DNA of 64,000 bases from Pedinophyceae sp. YPF-701. Its lineage: Eukaryota > Chlorophyta > Pedinophyceae. The stretch lies in the NCBI GenBank assembly GCA_916048055.1, contig CAJZHL010000005.1, positions 124,001 to 188,000 of the forward strand. Direction: 5' to 3'. Of the stretch, positions 22,768-32,937 are shown in pieces; the first letter of the stretch is position 1, and each line of letters opens with the position of its first letter. The notes below the pieces were generated by a model that had not been told where the DNA came from, searched no databases, and saw nothing but the letters and a program-made list of their open reading frames with translations. A program made the translations under genes and the position numbers.

Positions 22768-24906
22768 ATGCGGATGGACACCTTCTATGCGGTGCTCGAG
22801 GGCCCGCTCCTGCCGTACCTCGACCGCGCCTCGCGCATCCAGCTCGCCGCAACCTCTACAAGGTGCTTTTCCGCCATCGCGCGCTCCCGGAGCGCGCTGC
22901 GGCCGCTGAGGTATATGTCGCATGACTTCTCGTATGAAGACGTACGACGCATCCAGAAGGACCTCCAGTCCCTGCGAGTCCTCTCGCGCTGCGTCCGGCC
23001 GGGGGAGCCCAACTGCGCAGGGACAATCGAGTTTCCTCAATTCTCGATCAACGCGGGGGACGTGCACGCGCTGCTGACGGCGCTGGCGGCGTCGTCGCCG
23101 CTGGACCTGGCCGTGCTCGCCGGGACGAGCGCGAGCGACGACGCAAGGATTGCCGTGCTCGCAGCGTTCCTGCAACGCGCCGCGGCTGCCAGCACCAATG
23201 GGCCCCTGCGCGTCCACAGGCTCACGCTGGAGGACGTCGGTCATCACGGCATCCCGCTGGACTACGTGAAGATGATCCTCGGGCTGCCGGGGCTCCACAA
23301 GTCGCTGCGGTCGTTTCACTTCGACACGAAACTGGCAACAGACTTCATTCGCGAAACCTATCGATATCGAGACGCTCCCGAGGCTGCACCGGACGGTTCG
23401 GAGGATTACTTTCTCCCGGTCGGCCCGATCGACAGCGGCTCGCACGCCCCCAGCCCGCCGGACGCTGCTGGCCACAAGACCGCGAGCGACATGCTGCTGG
23501 CACTGCTGCGGCGGGCGGAGGGCCTCACGCATGTCAGACTGCAGGCCGAGTACATGACGTGCGAGGTGTTTCCGCGCGAGGGTGAGGACGCGAGGCGCGT
23601 CCTCGACGCCCTCGCGCGTCACCGCCGCCCCCTGGCCGAGTTGCACGTCAAAACCCTATCAGAGGGGATGGAATGTCCCGAGCCCTTCACGGGGCCTGCG
23701 GCCGACGAGCTCGTCCGGCTGGTGGCGGCGCGTCCGGTCGAAGCGCTGCAGCTCGTCGGGCCGGACAAGGTTGATGAGGCGGCGCGGCTGCTGGCGGGCG
23801 GGAGCACGGCGACAGCAGTGAGCCTCCGCTGTGGCCCCATGTTGAGGGAAAAGCTGAGCGTTCTGTTGCTTCGCCCTTCCACCACGGCGAATGCCGCGCA
23901 GAGCGTCGTCTGGGAGGCGCTGATGACGAACGACACCACAACGCGCCTCGACCTGGCCATGTGCGACCTTGGCGACGCGGGGCTGCTCACAGCGTTCTCG
24001 CAGGGCACAGCCCGCGTCAACACCACCCTGCGCGACTTGCGACTGGGCGCGAACCACATCACGCTGGCCGGGTGCGCGGCGCTGGCGAGGGGCTTCCCTG
24101 CCCTGACGCACCTGGACATGGAGGCCAACCCCATTGGCTTCAGGGGGGTTGCGGCGCTGCTGAACGGGCTGCCGTCGCTGAAGGTCGCGGCGTTCGCGAA
24201 CATGGACGGAACGCAGGGCGGTGTGGTGGAGCTCGGGGAGGCGATCGCGAGCAACGGGACGGTGGAGGCGCTCAAGCTCGGTGCATGTTTGGCCAACAAT
24301 TGGATCGGCCCCGAAGGACTTGCAGGAAGGCCGTTCAAGCTCATGCGCGACGGCGCTCCGACCTCGGAGTGGTTCGGCACCAAGTGGTTCACCGAGAGAA
24401 TCGTATCGACGATTCCCAATCTCGGGGGTGCGCTCGGCCGCGGTCTTGGCCGAAACACAACGCTCGAGAGGCTCCATCTGGAAGGACTGTCTTTCGGAAC
24501 GGGCTCCTGGGAGGCACTCGCGGAGGGGCTGCGCGGCAACACGACGCTGCAGCGCCTCTCGCTCGCGAACACGGGGCTTTGGAAGCGTGGTACCCACATC
24601 GCGTTCGCGCTGAGCTGGCTGGGGAGCGACACCACCCGCAACGAGACCTCTGCGCCCCACGAGGTGTCGCTGTGGTTCTGCGAGCCAGACATCTACCAGG
24701 AAGACCAATCCGCACTATCTGCCTCTCTCCGCGCTTGCTGGGAAAAGTTCGTGACGCAGGCGGAGGGGCACAACACGCCTCCACACAAGATAGCCAAGCT
24801 GTCGATTCTTTTCAAGTACCCGGAGGAGTTCCGGTCGCAGGTGCCATGGGTTGTCGACGAGCGCCCTGAGTCGACGTCAACCTCTTCCGATTCAGGTTGG
24901 GTTTGA
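22768..24906 (+). CDS. F-box-like / leucine-rich-repeat protein, copy 1
   Basis: One long exon of 712 residues if translation begins at the ATG at 22768, just after a conserved AG acceptor. An in-frame ATG at 22720 would add 16 residues but sits in the homologue's intron. The N-terminal segment (PYLDRASRIQLAATSTRCFSAIAR) resembles an F-box helix pair. The rest is a ribonuclease-inhibitor-like LRR series (TTLRDLRLGANHITLAGC, LTHLDMEANPIGFRGV, TTLERLHLEGL, TTLQRLSLANTGL). F-box/LRR proteins recruit substrates to SCF ubiquitin ligases, but the F-box match is by eye only. It ends in a Ser/Thr-rich tail. Blocks are identical to copy 2 while neighbouring stretches differ strongly. Confidence 0.8.
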   Translation: MRMDTFYAVLEGPLLPYLDRASRIQLAATSTRCFSAIARSRSALRPLRYMSHDFSYEDVRRIQKDLQSLRVLSRCVRPGEPNCAGTIEFPQFSINAGDVHALLTALAASSPLDLAVLAGTSASDDARIAVLAAFLQRAAAASTNGPLRVHRLTLEDVGHHGIPLDYVKMILGLPGLHKSLRSFHFDTKLATDFIRETYRYRDAPEAAPDGSEDYFLPVGPIDSGSHAPSPPDAAGHKTASDMLLALLRRAEGLTHVRLQAEYMTCEVFPREGEDARRVLDALARHRRPLAELHVKTLSEGMECPEPFTGPAADELVRLVAARPVEALQLVGPDKVDEAARLLAGGSTATAVSLRCGPMLREKLSVLLLRPSTTANAAQSVVWEALMTNDTTTRLDLAMCDLGDAGLLTAFSQGTARVNTTLRDLRLGANHITLAGCAALARGFPALTHLDMEANPIGFRGVAALLNGLPSLKVAAFANMDGTQGGVVELGEAIASNGTVEALKLGACLANNWIGPEGLAGRPFKLMRDGAPTSEWFGTKWFTERIVSTIPNLGGALGRGLGRNTTLERLHLEGLSFGTGSWEALAEGLRGNTTLQRLSLANTGLWKRGTHIAFALSWLGSDTTRNETSAPHEVSLWFCEPDIYQEDQSALSASLRACWEKFVTQAEGHNTPPHKIAKLSILFKYPEEFRSQVPWVVDERPESTSTSSDSGWV

Positions 24907-25493
24907 TTCAGGTTGGACAGCATGAGCGTCTCTCGCTCGAACATCACATTTTCCTGGTCAATGTGACCTCCGGTTTTCTCGTTCGGACGTCACGGCGCGC
25001 TGGGCTGTTGCGCAACGGAGCGGGGTGGGTCGCGGGACCTGACCGCCAACGATTCGTCCCCGACCGCGCGCGGTCACGCGCCGCCTCTCTCTGCGCGGGT
25101 CGCGCTTTGCGCCCCGTGCGCCTGTGCCTGGGGCCACAGGATGTGTCTTTGATGTTGGCTCGAGCCTGAGCCCACGCGGCGTCGGGCAGATCCATCCGAA
25201 TCGCGCGCGGTCCGTGTCTGCGACCGAGGATGTAAGCCCGCACCTCTTCTCGCGGTTGCGTGGCCTCTGGGCTCCCTGACGCGTGTTTGCAGACCTCGAG
25301 GGGTGTCCCGTCCGGCGACTCCGGGCGTTGGCGCCGCGACGCGCGACGCGCAGGGCACTTGCGCCGAGGTGTCCTCGCGCCCCGCGTCGCAGGACGTGGG
25401 CTGCATGGATCATCACCACACGGCCGCGTGTGCATAGGCATTGCGCCGCATCGTTCGTTCGCCTGGCGACTGTGTAGAGCCAGCGCCGACAAA
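24907..25493. other. Spacer between the two LRR genes
   Basis: About 590 bases. It holds the 3' end of copy 1 and the promoter of copy 2. The first 80 bases are comparatively AT-rich. The second half is homologous to the region before copy 1. An open frame extends into copy 2 from here but is not needed. Confidence 0.5.
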
Positions 25494-27725
25494 ATGGAGT
25501 CCCCGCCGGTGAGTATCATCATGATTGTGCTGGATGAAGAGCTCCATGCGCCACACGCAGGCCCGAACGACGTGTTTGCGCGGAGCAACCACCTGCACTG
25601 TGAGCCACGCGGCCCATACAAACCCCTGTTTTGCATCTTCTCGCAGGAGCAGCTCGAGGGCTTCTTCGCGGTGCTCGAGGGCCCGCTCCTGCCGTACCTC
25701 GACCGCGCCTCGCGCATCCAGCTCGCCGCAACCTCTACAGGGTGCTTTTCCGCCATCGCGCGCTCCCGGAGCGCGCTGCGCCCGCTGAGGACGGACTTGG
25801 ACGACATCGGCGACTTGTTCTTCCTCGAACGAACCATCAAGAAGGACCTCCAGTCCCTGCGAGTCCTCTCGCGCTGCGTCCGGCCGGGGGAGCCCAACTG
25901 CGCAGGGACAATCGAGTTTCCTCAATTCTCGATCAACGCGGGGGACGTGCACGCGCTGCTGACGGCGCTGGCGGCGTCGTCGCCGCTGGACCTGGCCGTG
26001 CTCGCCGGCGCCGGCGCGACCCCCGACGAGGAGATCGTTGCCCTCGCAACGGTCCTGCAACGCGCCGCGGCGGCCAGCACCGGGCCCCTGCGCGTCCACA
26101 GGCTCACGCTGGAGGACGTCGACGGTCCCATCATCCCGGCTGGGTACATGGAGAAGATCTTCGGGCTGCCGGGGCTCGACGGGTCTTTGCGCGAGCTCCA
26201 TATCGAGGGATTGAAGATTGATCGGGATCCTGATGACTCAGACTCTTCCTGGTCTGGACCGGAGGAGGAAATAACCCACACGATCCCCTCGATCGACCCG
26301 ATCGTCCACGGCGCGCACCCCGCCGCCCCGTCGGACGCGTCAACCTACGAGCGCGGAAGCGACGTCCTGCTGTCGCTGCTCGGGCGCGCGGACGGCCTCA
26401 CGCACGTCACGCTGCAGTCGAACGCCATGCCGTCCGAGGTGTGGACGCGGGTGCTCGACGCCCTGGCGCGGCACCGCCGCCCCCTGAGTCAGCTCCACCT
26501 GAAACTGGATCGCGACGACCGTGACGCTGTGGCGGTCGAGACCGTCGCGCGGGTGGCGACGGCGCGCCGGATCGACGCGCTGAGGATCACCGGGGTGCAA
26601 GAGGTCGAGTGCGCGGCGGGACTGCTGCGGGGCGACACCAAGGCTGTGTCCTTGACAGTTCACCGTGGGAAGCTGGGCACGACGGTGCCCCGCGTACGAG
26701 GTGGCGCGGAGGGACAGCGCGCCGTCTGGGAGGCGCTGGTGACGAACGGCACCACCACGCACCTCGACCTGTCCGTGTGCGGCATCGGCGACGCGGGGCT
26801 GCTCACAGCGTTTCCGGCGGACGCGCCCCGCGTCAACACCGCCCTGCGCAGCCTGCGGCTGGGCGCGAACCACATCACGCTGGCCGGGTGCGCGGCGCTG
26901 GCGAGGGGCTTCCCTGCCCTGACGCACCTGGACATGGAGGCCACCCCCATTGGCTTCAGGGGGGTTGCGGCGCTGCTGAACGGGCTGCCGTCGCTGAAGG
27001 TCGCGGCGTTCGCGAACCTGTATGGACCGATCGACGGTGTGGAGAAGGTCGGGGAGGCGATCGCGAGCAACGGGACGGTGGAGGCGCTCAAGCTGGGCGC
27101 GAGCTGGTCGTCCCAGGACGGAAATGGCTCCGGTGTGCCGTTCTTGCTGAGCGGCGAGGGACGGCGCGGCCAGAATCACAGGTTCTATGCACCTGGGCTC
27201 GCGGACGCGCTCGGCCACGGTCTCGCTCGCAACAAGACCCTGCAGAGGTTGCACCTCGAGGTGTTCGATTTCGGCTATTTTGGCGATGGGGCGTCTGTCG
27301 CTCAACCGCTGCTTGAGGGGCTGAAAAGGAACGCGACGCTGCGGCAGCTGTCGCTCTTGAGCAGCGGAGGGGTGTCGGTTCAGGAGCTGAGTCATGTCGC
27401 GTTTGCGCTGAGCGAGCTCGGGAGCGACGCCACCCGCAACGAAAGCTCCCCGCCCTGCCAGGTGTCGCTGCACATCCCATCGATCTCAGGAAGTCGCGCG
27501 CGCGCCCTGCAAAGGAACTGGCAGGAGTGCGTCGAACTCGCACTCATGCTCGGACCGCCCTCGCAGCACATTGCCACGCTCCATGTGTCCGACGAGTGCC
27601 GCGAGGAGTTCCGGTCGCAGCTGCCGTGGGACGCCTACGCGTCCGACAGTGACGACGACGACTCATCGTCAGACGACGACGACTTCGACGACGATTCATC
27701 GTCATACGACGACGAGTATGACTAG
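25494..27725 (+). CDS. F-box-like / leucine-rich-repeat protein, copy 2
   Basis: Coding exon 1 is only 15 bases (25494-25508, MESPP, donor gtgagt). Exon 2 is 25647-27725, giving 697 residues. The architecture is as in copy 1: an F-box-like N-terminus (PYLDRASRIQLAATSTGCF), then LRRs (TTHLDLSVCGIGDAGLL, ALRSLRLGANHITLAGC, LTHLDMEATPIGFRGV, KTLQRLHLEVFDF). The C-terminus differs completely from copy 1: an acidic Asp/Ser run encoded by a GAC/TCA-rich repeat that continues past the stop. Compared with copy 1, the variable stretches lie between conserved repeats, which may indicate diverging partner specificity. Expected to be cytosolic or nuclear. Confidence 0.82.
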   Translation: MESPPVSIIMIVLDEELHAPHAGPNDVFARSNHLHCEPRGPYKPLFCIFSQEQLEGFFAVLEGPLLPYLDRASRIQLAATSTGCFSAIARSRSALRPLRTDLDDIGDLFFLERTIKKDLQSLRVLSRCVRPGEPNCAGTIEFPQFSINAGDVHALLTALAASSPLDLAVLAGAGATPDEEIVALATVLQRAAAASTGPLRVHRLTLEDVDGPIIPAGYMEKIFGLPGLDGSLRELHIEGLKIDRDPDDSDSSWSGPEEEITHTIPSIDPIVHGAHPAAPSDASTYERGSDVLLSLLGRADGLTHVTLQSNAMPSEVWTRVLDALARHRRPLSQLHLKLDRDDRDAVAVETVARVATARRIDALRITGVQEVECAAGLLRGDTKAVSLTVHRGKLGTTVPRVRGGAEGQRAVWEALVTNGTTTHLDLSVCGIGDAGLLTAFPADAPRVNTALRSLRLGANHITLAGCAALARGFPALTHLDMEATPIGFRGVAALLNGLPSLKVAAFANLYGPIDGVEKVGEAIASNGTVEALKLGASWSSQDGNGSGVPFLLSGEGRRGQNHRFYAPGLADALGHGLARNKTLQRLHLEVFDFGYFGDGASVAQPLLEGLKRNATLRQLSLLSSGGVSVQELSHVAFALSELGSDATRNESSPPCQVSLHIPSISGSRARALQRNWQECVELALMLGPPSQHIATLHVSDECREEFRSQLPWDAYASDSDDDDSSSDDDDFDDDSSSYDDEYD

Positions 27726-27744
27726 CACGACGAGCACGACTAGC
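27645..27744 (+). repeat. GAC-rich trinucleotide-like repeat spanning the stop codon of LRR copy 2
   Basis: Imperfect GAC/TCA-rich triplets encode the Asp/Ser tail and run on about 20 bases beyond the TAG at 27723-27725 (gacgagcacgactagcacg). Repeat slippage could change the tail length and the stop position. Confidence 0.75.
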
Positions 27745-28338
27745 ACGCAGCACCTCGCCCCCCGCACGCGAGTGGTGACTGCGAGTGGTCACTGTGCGGC
27801 CCTGTGAGCTGTAACGCGGCTCGTCCACGCTTTGTCAGGCGCTCGAGTCAACGGACGAAGGCTGCCGGGCCTCGCCGAGCCGACTGGCCGGAGCAGACAA
27901 GCGTCCTCGCGGCGAGGGTGCGTGTAGGTCAGCGAAGACGCGCCTTGCCGTCAGCCGCGAGGGTATCTTCCGCACCCTGCGACGCGGCATGTGACACTTG
28001 CAAACGCTCCTCGGGACGACGGCCGGTCCCCGCACCGGCCATCGCACGAGGTGCGTAGCGAGCTCGCGAGCCATCTCATCCTCCCAAGATGAGCTCTTCG
28101 CAGCGAAGCAAGAGCCCACATGTGGCTGCTGCACATGCATCATCAGGGGCCCCACGCCACGTGCCGCACAGGACGGACTCACGCTGTACTAGTAGCTGAT
28201 CATCCGCGCCAAGGAGGGCGCGCGGGCATGCAAGTGTCGCGAAGTTTGCGTCGCTGCTCTGGCAACATCAAAGTTGCAAGAAAACCAGCTGGCCTACGCC
28301 CAGGACGGCGCCCGCTCACATCCTGTGCCCAGCCGACC
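27726..28338. other. Convergent spacer (LRR copy 2 / FAF2-like)
   Basis: About 610 bases between two stop codons. Apart from the tail of the triplet repeat I see no gene, RNA or repeat. Confidence 0.55.
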
Positions 28339-30837
28339 TCAGTCCCGCCCCTGCACGAACAGCGCCGCCTGCGGGCTGAGCCCGGCCCCCTCCAGCGTCA
28401 TACCCTCACTCCCCCCCCTCTCAAACTCCTTCCGCGGGAAGCTTGACACCAGCACGTACCGAGCCGGGAGACCCTCCTGGCAGTCCACCCACCGGTACAC
28501 CGCCGCCACTGTGTCGCTCGCGAGGAACCGCCGGGCCTGGTTGCCTCCGCTCGGCAGTCGAACCCGGATCTGACACACCCCCCCTGCGCCTGCGGCCGGC
28601 TCCGGCGGCAGCGACTCGCGCGCCAGCCGCCGGGCCTCCGCAGCCTGCGCCGCGGACGCCTCCCGCGCCGCCGCCTCCTCCTGCGCGCGACGCTCCGCGG
28701 CCGCCGCCGCCTCCGCAGCCTCCCGCTCAGCCCGCGCCGCAGCCTCCGCCTCCGCGGCGCGGCGTCGGTCCGCGTCGAGCGCGGCCTGGAAGGCCGCGTC
28801 CTGCTCCTCGCGGATCCGGCGCGACTCGTCGTGGCGCTGCCGCGCCTCCCTGCACACCGCCGGAGCCCGAGGATCAGCCAGTCAGAAAGTCAGACCAGGC
28901 CGCCTGAGTCAGCGCTCGCGCTTGAGAACGCACGTTCCGCGGCATCGCAGCCATCACGGAGTGTTCGCAGTCGGTCGCGTCGCACGTCGCAGCGCCGTGT
29001 CTTATCCTGTGCGCACCTGGCGTTCTGCAAGAGATACTGGTGCTGCGTGGCGGCGGCTTCGATCTCCGCGACGATCTGGCTGACGGGATGCAGGCCCTCG
29101 ACCGCGGCGGCGAGGCTCAGCTCGCTGCGGCTGGACGGCGCGAGCAGCGCCATGTACGGCGGGCGCGGGCGGCGCAGGGTGCTCTGGAGCTGCCGCGCGC
29201 CGCGGTGGACGGACACGTCGCCGGCCCAGAAGACGAAGCGCGAGTTCACGAGCTCCACGACGCTCGGGTGCGTGAGGATGCCCGCGCAGAAGTCGCGGCA
29301 CGCCTGGTGGTTGCGGTCGTGCAGGTACACCAGGAGGAAGCGGCCCTCGCGGTGCGCGCGGCGGATGGCGTCGTGGCAGGAGCAGATCGAGAACGTCGGG
29401 TGCGCGTCGCCGTGGTCGCGCTCGAACGCCGCCGCGAACGCCCTGCGTGTTGGAGAGGCGAGGGGGGGGGTGTGGTCGCAGTGGTCAGGACGCGTGTGGC
29501 TGATCTGGCTGACGTACGAGAGCCGCAGATGCATCCGCGAGGTCACGAACGAGCTTGAGGTGCAGTCGGGCGACCGGGGGAGTGAAGGGGCGGGTGTTGC
29601 AGCAGCCCGGTGCGTTCGTGGCGCGAGGGCGCACCGTGCGGCTTCCGCGGGGTCGGCGTCGTCGTCCCCGGCGCCCGCCACGGCCCCGACGACGCCCCGG
29701 ACGGGCGCCCACACGCCCGACGGCAGCACGCGGGACCCCACGGCGTCCAGGATGCCCCACGCGAGGCCAAACACCCCCCGCACGAGAACGAACCCGGTCC
29801 GCAGCACGAAGATCGGCGCCTGCATCACCGCGGCGAGGATCTGCAGCGCGACGTTGCCGTCCTCGCCGTCCGCGCGCGGGCCCGCGTCGTTCACGGGCGG
29901 GGGAACACCCCCGGGGGGGTCGTCGGCGGCAGGCGGCGGGGGGCCGCCGAAGAGACCGCCGCCGCCGCCGCCGCCGCCCATGTTCTCACGGTACATCTGG
30001 ACAGCGCCGTTGAAGTTGTTCGCGGAGGCTTCTAGGAAGAACCGGGCCTGCGGACACCCACAGCACGACGCACGACGCACATGAGGAGATTCGCGTGAGA
30101 GCGGGCGCCCGCCAGACGCGTCACGCGACCGAGGCATACCGCGGGCGCCTAGCTGGATGCGAGCGGGTGCGTGTGGTCGGAGGCGCGCGCGCGCCCCGCA
30201 TTGGCGCTGCGGCAGGAACAGCGTCAGGGTGTTGGTGGTGTGGGTGCGGTCGGCACGTGGGGTGCTGGTCCGGGAAGGCAGGCGCTGGGCTGCGGTAGCC
30301 GGCAAGGAGGGGAGCGTCGGTCCCGGGCGCGTCGCGGTGCGTGCGCGGGCAGTGTGACTTGGGGAGGGTCGGCCAGCTGGCGGTGCCCCGGAGTCGTGAT
30401 GCCCGCGTGGGGCCGTGAAAATGATATGCTGGGACATGGTTCGGTCACCGACGCCGGGATCGCGGCTTCGGGCCGCCGTGCGCGCGCGCATTCAGCGCCT
30501 AGGAGCGCCCAGCGCTGCAGCACGCGCCCGTCGCAACCACAACGCAGACCGCGCGCGATGGCACTCGAATCGCCGACCTACGCCAGCAACCATCAGCGCC
30601 TCCCGCGTTACCGCGGCTGCAGCACGCCACTAAACCGCCACGTAGGCACCCACCGCCATCAGCACAGCTAGAGGCGCTGCCACACCGCAGCGCGCAACTC
30701 CCGGGGGGTGGATCCGCGCGCGCACTCCGTCGAGAGCGGCCTGCACACACCTGCTGCTCGTCGCTGCCCGTGGCCTCCATGAAGCTGCGCACGAGCGGGA
30801 GACTCGGCCCAGCATCCTCAGCCCCGTCCCCGTCCAT
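28339..30837 (-). CDS. FAF2: UBA-UAS-UBX protein of the FAF2/UBXD8 type
   Basis: An adaptor that inserts in the ER or lipid-droplet membrane as a hairpin, binds ubiquitinated clients and recruits the Cdc48/p97 ATPase for ERAD. Exons 30751-30837, 29635-30047, 29017-29442 and 28339-28849 give 478 residues. Domains in order: UBA (FMEATGSDEQQARFFLEASA), a Gly/Pro linker, a hydrophobic hairpin (ILAAVMQAPIFVLRTGFVLV), the UAS thioredoxin-like domain (AARAFAAAFERDHGDAHPTF ... VYLHDRNHQACRDFC), an Ala/Glu/Arg coiled coil (about 305-390) and a C-terminal UBX domain (IRVRLPSGGNQARRFLASD). Every domain of the family is present and in order, and junction phases agree. The best-supported multi-domain gene here after FtsH and the kinase. 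Confidence 0.92.
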
Positions 30838-31131
30838 CGGACCCAACGATCGGCCTCGACAGCCGGCCCCGAGAGCTGCCACTGACCGAAGTCAGCGTTC
30901 TAGGCTCGCCGAAGGCTCGATCGGCCGCGCGCTGACGCGCCTGTGGGACTGCAAAAAGGTAACGAGTGGCTGCCTGCGCAGCAAGAGCGTAATCCTCGCT
31001 GCTTGGCGCTGCCCTACTGGCGAGGGTGACGACTGGTCGGAGGGCGCGCGAGCCGAGCCGATGACACGCGGCCCCGGGCCCACACACGGGCCGAGAGAGA
31101 CCCCCTGGGGTCTCAGAGCGATGACAGGGTC

Positions 31132-32295
31132 TCACAGCACCCCGAGGTGGGGCTCAGAGATGCTGCCGATCCCGGTGACCTTCCAGGCCTCGTTTTCGAG
31201 CCTGTAGTGCAGCCCCGTGATCCTCAGTCGAATGCGCGTGTCCTTCTGCAACAGCACACCAGGCGACGCACAACGTCGTCTCGCCGCGCCGGCATCGCGC
31301 GAAATCGCCACGCACGACACAGCAGGCGCCAAGCTGCGCCCAGCGCGAGCGCACGCGACGCACCGTGAGCTTGCTGTCGTCCGCACTCCCCGCCCCTCGC
31401 CGCCACGCACTCGTATCGGCGTCGAACTTCCACCCGCTCTCCGACAGCGAGTCCGTCGGCACCACGATCAGCAGCGGACCGGCTGCAGCGATGCACACGT
31501 TCTCCGCCACCCTGACAGCCTGCGCGTCGATCACTTCCCCCTGCAGCCACACCACGCCAGCAAAGCTAACGACGCGTGCGTTCCGGAGACGCCAGGCGTC
31601 GCAGCGCGGAGCGGGACGGCGCGCACGGCGTCCCGAACACTAGCTGCGCGCGTTGCGGCCGTAGCTGCGGCGGCGCGAGGGCCGCGCGCGCAAGTGGCAC
31701 TGGCACTGGCGCTGTGCAGTAGACATCAGGGCAGAGTTGGAGGGGGGGGCGCACCTTGAGGGGGCGGTAGATGACGCAGGAGAAGACGACGTGGAAGAGC
31801 GCCCACCCCGTGTAGTCCTGGATCTCTCCCTGGCTCGTGGACTTGATTTCGGTAATACAAATGACGTAGCTGCAGTGCGAGAGAGGGCAACGGGGGTCGG
31901 GTGCGTGGTGGCGCCCGCCGGGCCGCCCGCGCAGACCGTGCCGTGCTCCCGGCCTGGCGCGGCCGAGGTCGGCCCTGAGCGCCTCCAGTTCCGGCGCGCG
32001 CGCGCACCGCGGTGCCGAGCGAGCCAGAGGGGGGGCGTGGGGGCGCAGCGGGCGCGATTCTGCCGCCTGGGGCGCGGGGCGGGCGGATAGATGGCCGGAG
32101 TGCCTCGTGGGCGTGCAGGGACGGGGAGCAGCGCTGGCTGCGCGCGGCAGCGGGGCGGGGCACTTGCCCGCGCTTGCGCAGCAGCTGGCCTTCGAACTTG
32201 TCCCGGAGCACCCGCTCGAGGTGGTCGCGCAGCTTGGGTCCGAAGTACCGCGGCTCGACGAGGATGTCCTCGGTCAGGTCGAGGAGGCAGAACAT
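31132..32295 (-). CDS. RPB7: RNA polymerase II subunit RPB7-like protein
   Basis: Forms the RPB4/RPB7 stalk that binds emerging RNA. Exons 32168-32295, 31755-31869, 31364-31540 and 31132-31245 give 177 residues (the family has about 171-177). The N-terminus reads LTEDILVEPRYFGPKLRDHL (family LxxxIxLxPRYFGP), followed by YVICITEI, FSCVIYRPLKGEVIDA and, at the end, IRLRITGLHY ... VTGIGSISEPHLG. The S1-like middle (ENVCIAAAGPLLIVVPTDSL) is divergent from canonical RPB7, so a polymerase IV/V-type paralogue is also possible. Intron 1 begins GG|GCAAGT. The GT three bases later gives the wrong frame, whereas GC yields RKRGYVICIT exactly as in homologues. Confidence 0.82.
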
Positions 32296-32937
32296 GGCCC
32301 GCGCGCGCGCGTACGCCGCCCCCGCCGACGAGCGCCGCCCTGTGGCGGCCGGACGCGCTCCCGATCCCGCGCCAGCTCACCCCGTCGCAGCTCCCGCGCA
32401 GATGCGGCGTCTCGGCACGCTCGCGCCGCGATCTACTGCGCAGGGAGAACGCGGAGACGGAGGAACGCAGCTTTCACCGAGAGTGAGGGCTTCCTGGGCC
32501 GGGGGAGTCAAAGAAAGGCGATTGTCGCGGCTCAGGTGGTGCCCTATCGTGAACCATTCGTTCTGACCGGCGCACAGCGCCCGCGGCCCCCTCGGGGCGC
32601 CGCAGCGCCTTGAGTCATCCTGACGCTGCAGACTGCCCCGCCGGGGTTGCGCGGCGTGCGCGTGGAGGGGCTGCGTCGTCGCGGCGCGTCCGCAGTCGCG
32701 TGCGTGTAGGTGCGAGCATTCCATTCGCGTCGCGGGACACGCCAGGGCCACGCATTCAGCCCGTGCGGACGCTCGACAGGCTCCGCGCCGCGCCAGCGCC
32801 ACCCGCCCCCGTCCGCGGCGGGCGCCTGCCGGGCCCCGGACCGGTGTGGGGAGAGCTCCTTCCCCGGAGACCTCGCCGGTCGCGCAGACCAGCCAGGCCC
32901 CCGCCCTGCGGCCCCCCGGACCAAGAATAGCACCACG
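32296..32937. other. Divergent promoter spacer (RPB7-like / RIIa-EF-hand genes)
   Basis: About 640 bases between divergent starts. No TATA-like sequence noticed; no gene supported. Confidence 0.5.

Larger units (their letters stand above)
22390..27725 (+). repeat. Tandem duplication of an F-box-like/LRR gene unit
   Basis: Two units with an offset of about 2.9 kb (for example 22955-23123 matches 25840-26008 with no difference I could see over 169 bases). The duplication includes 5' flanking sequence and the first intron. Identity is patchy rather than even. Confidence 0.9.
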
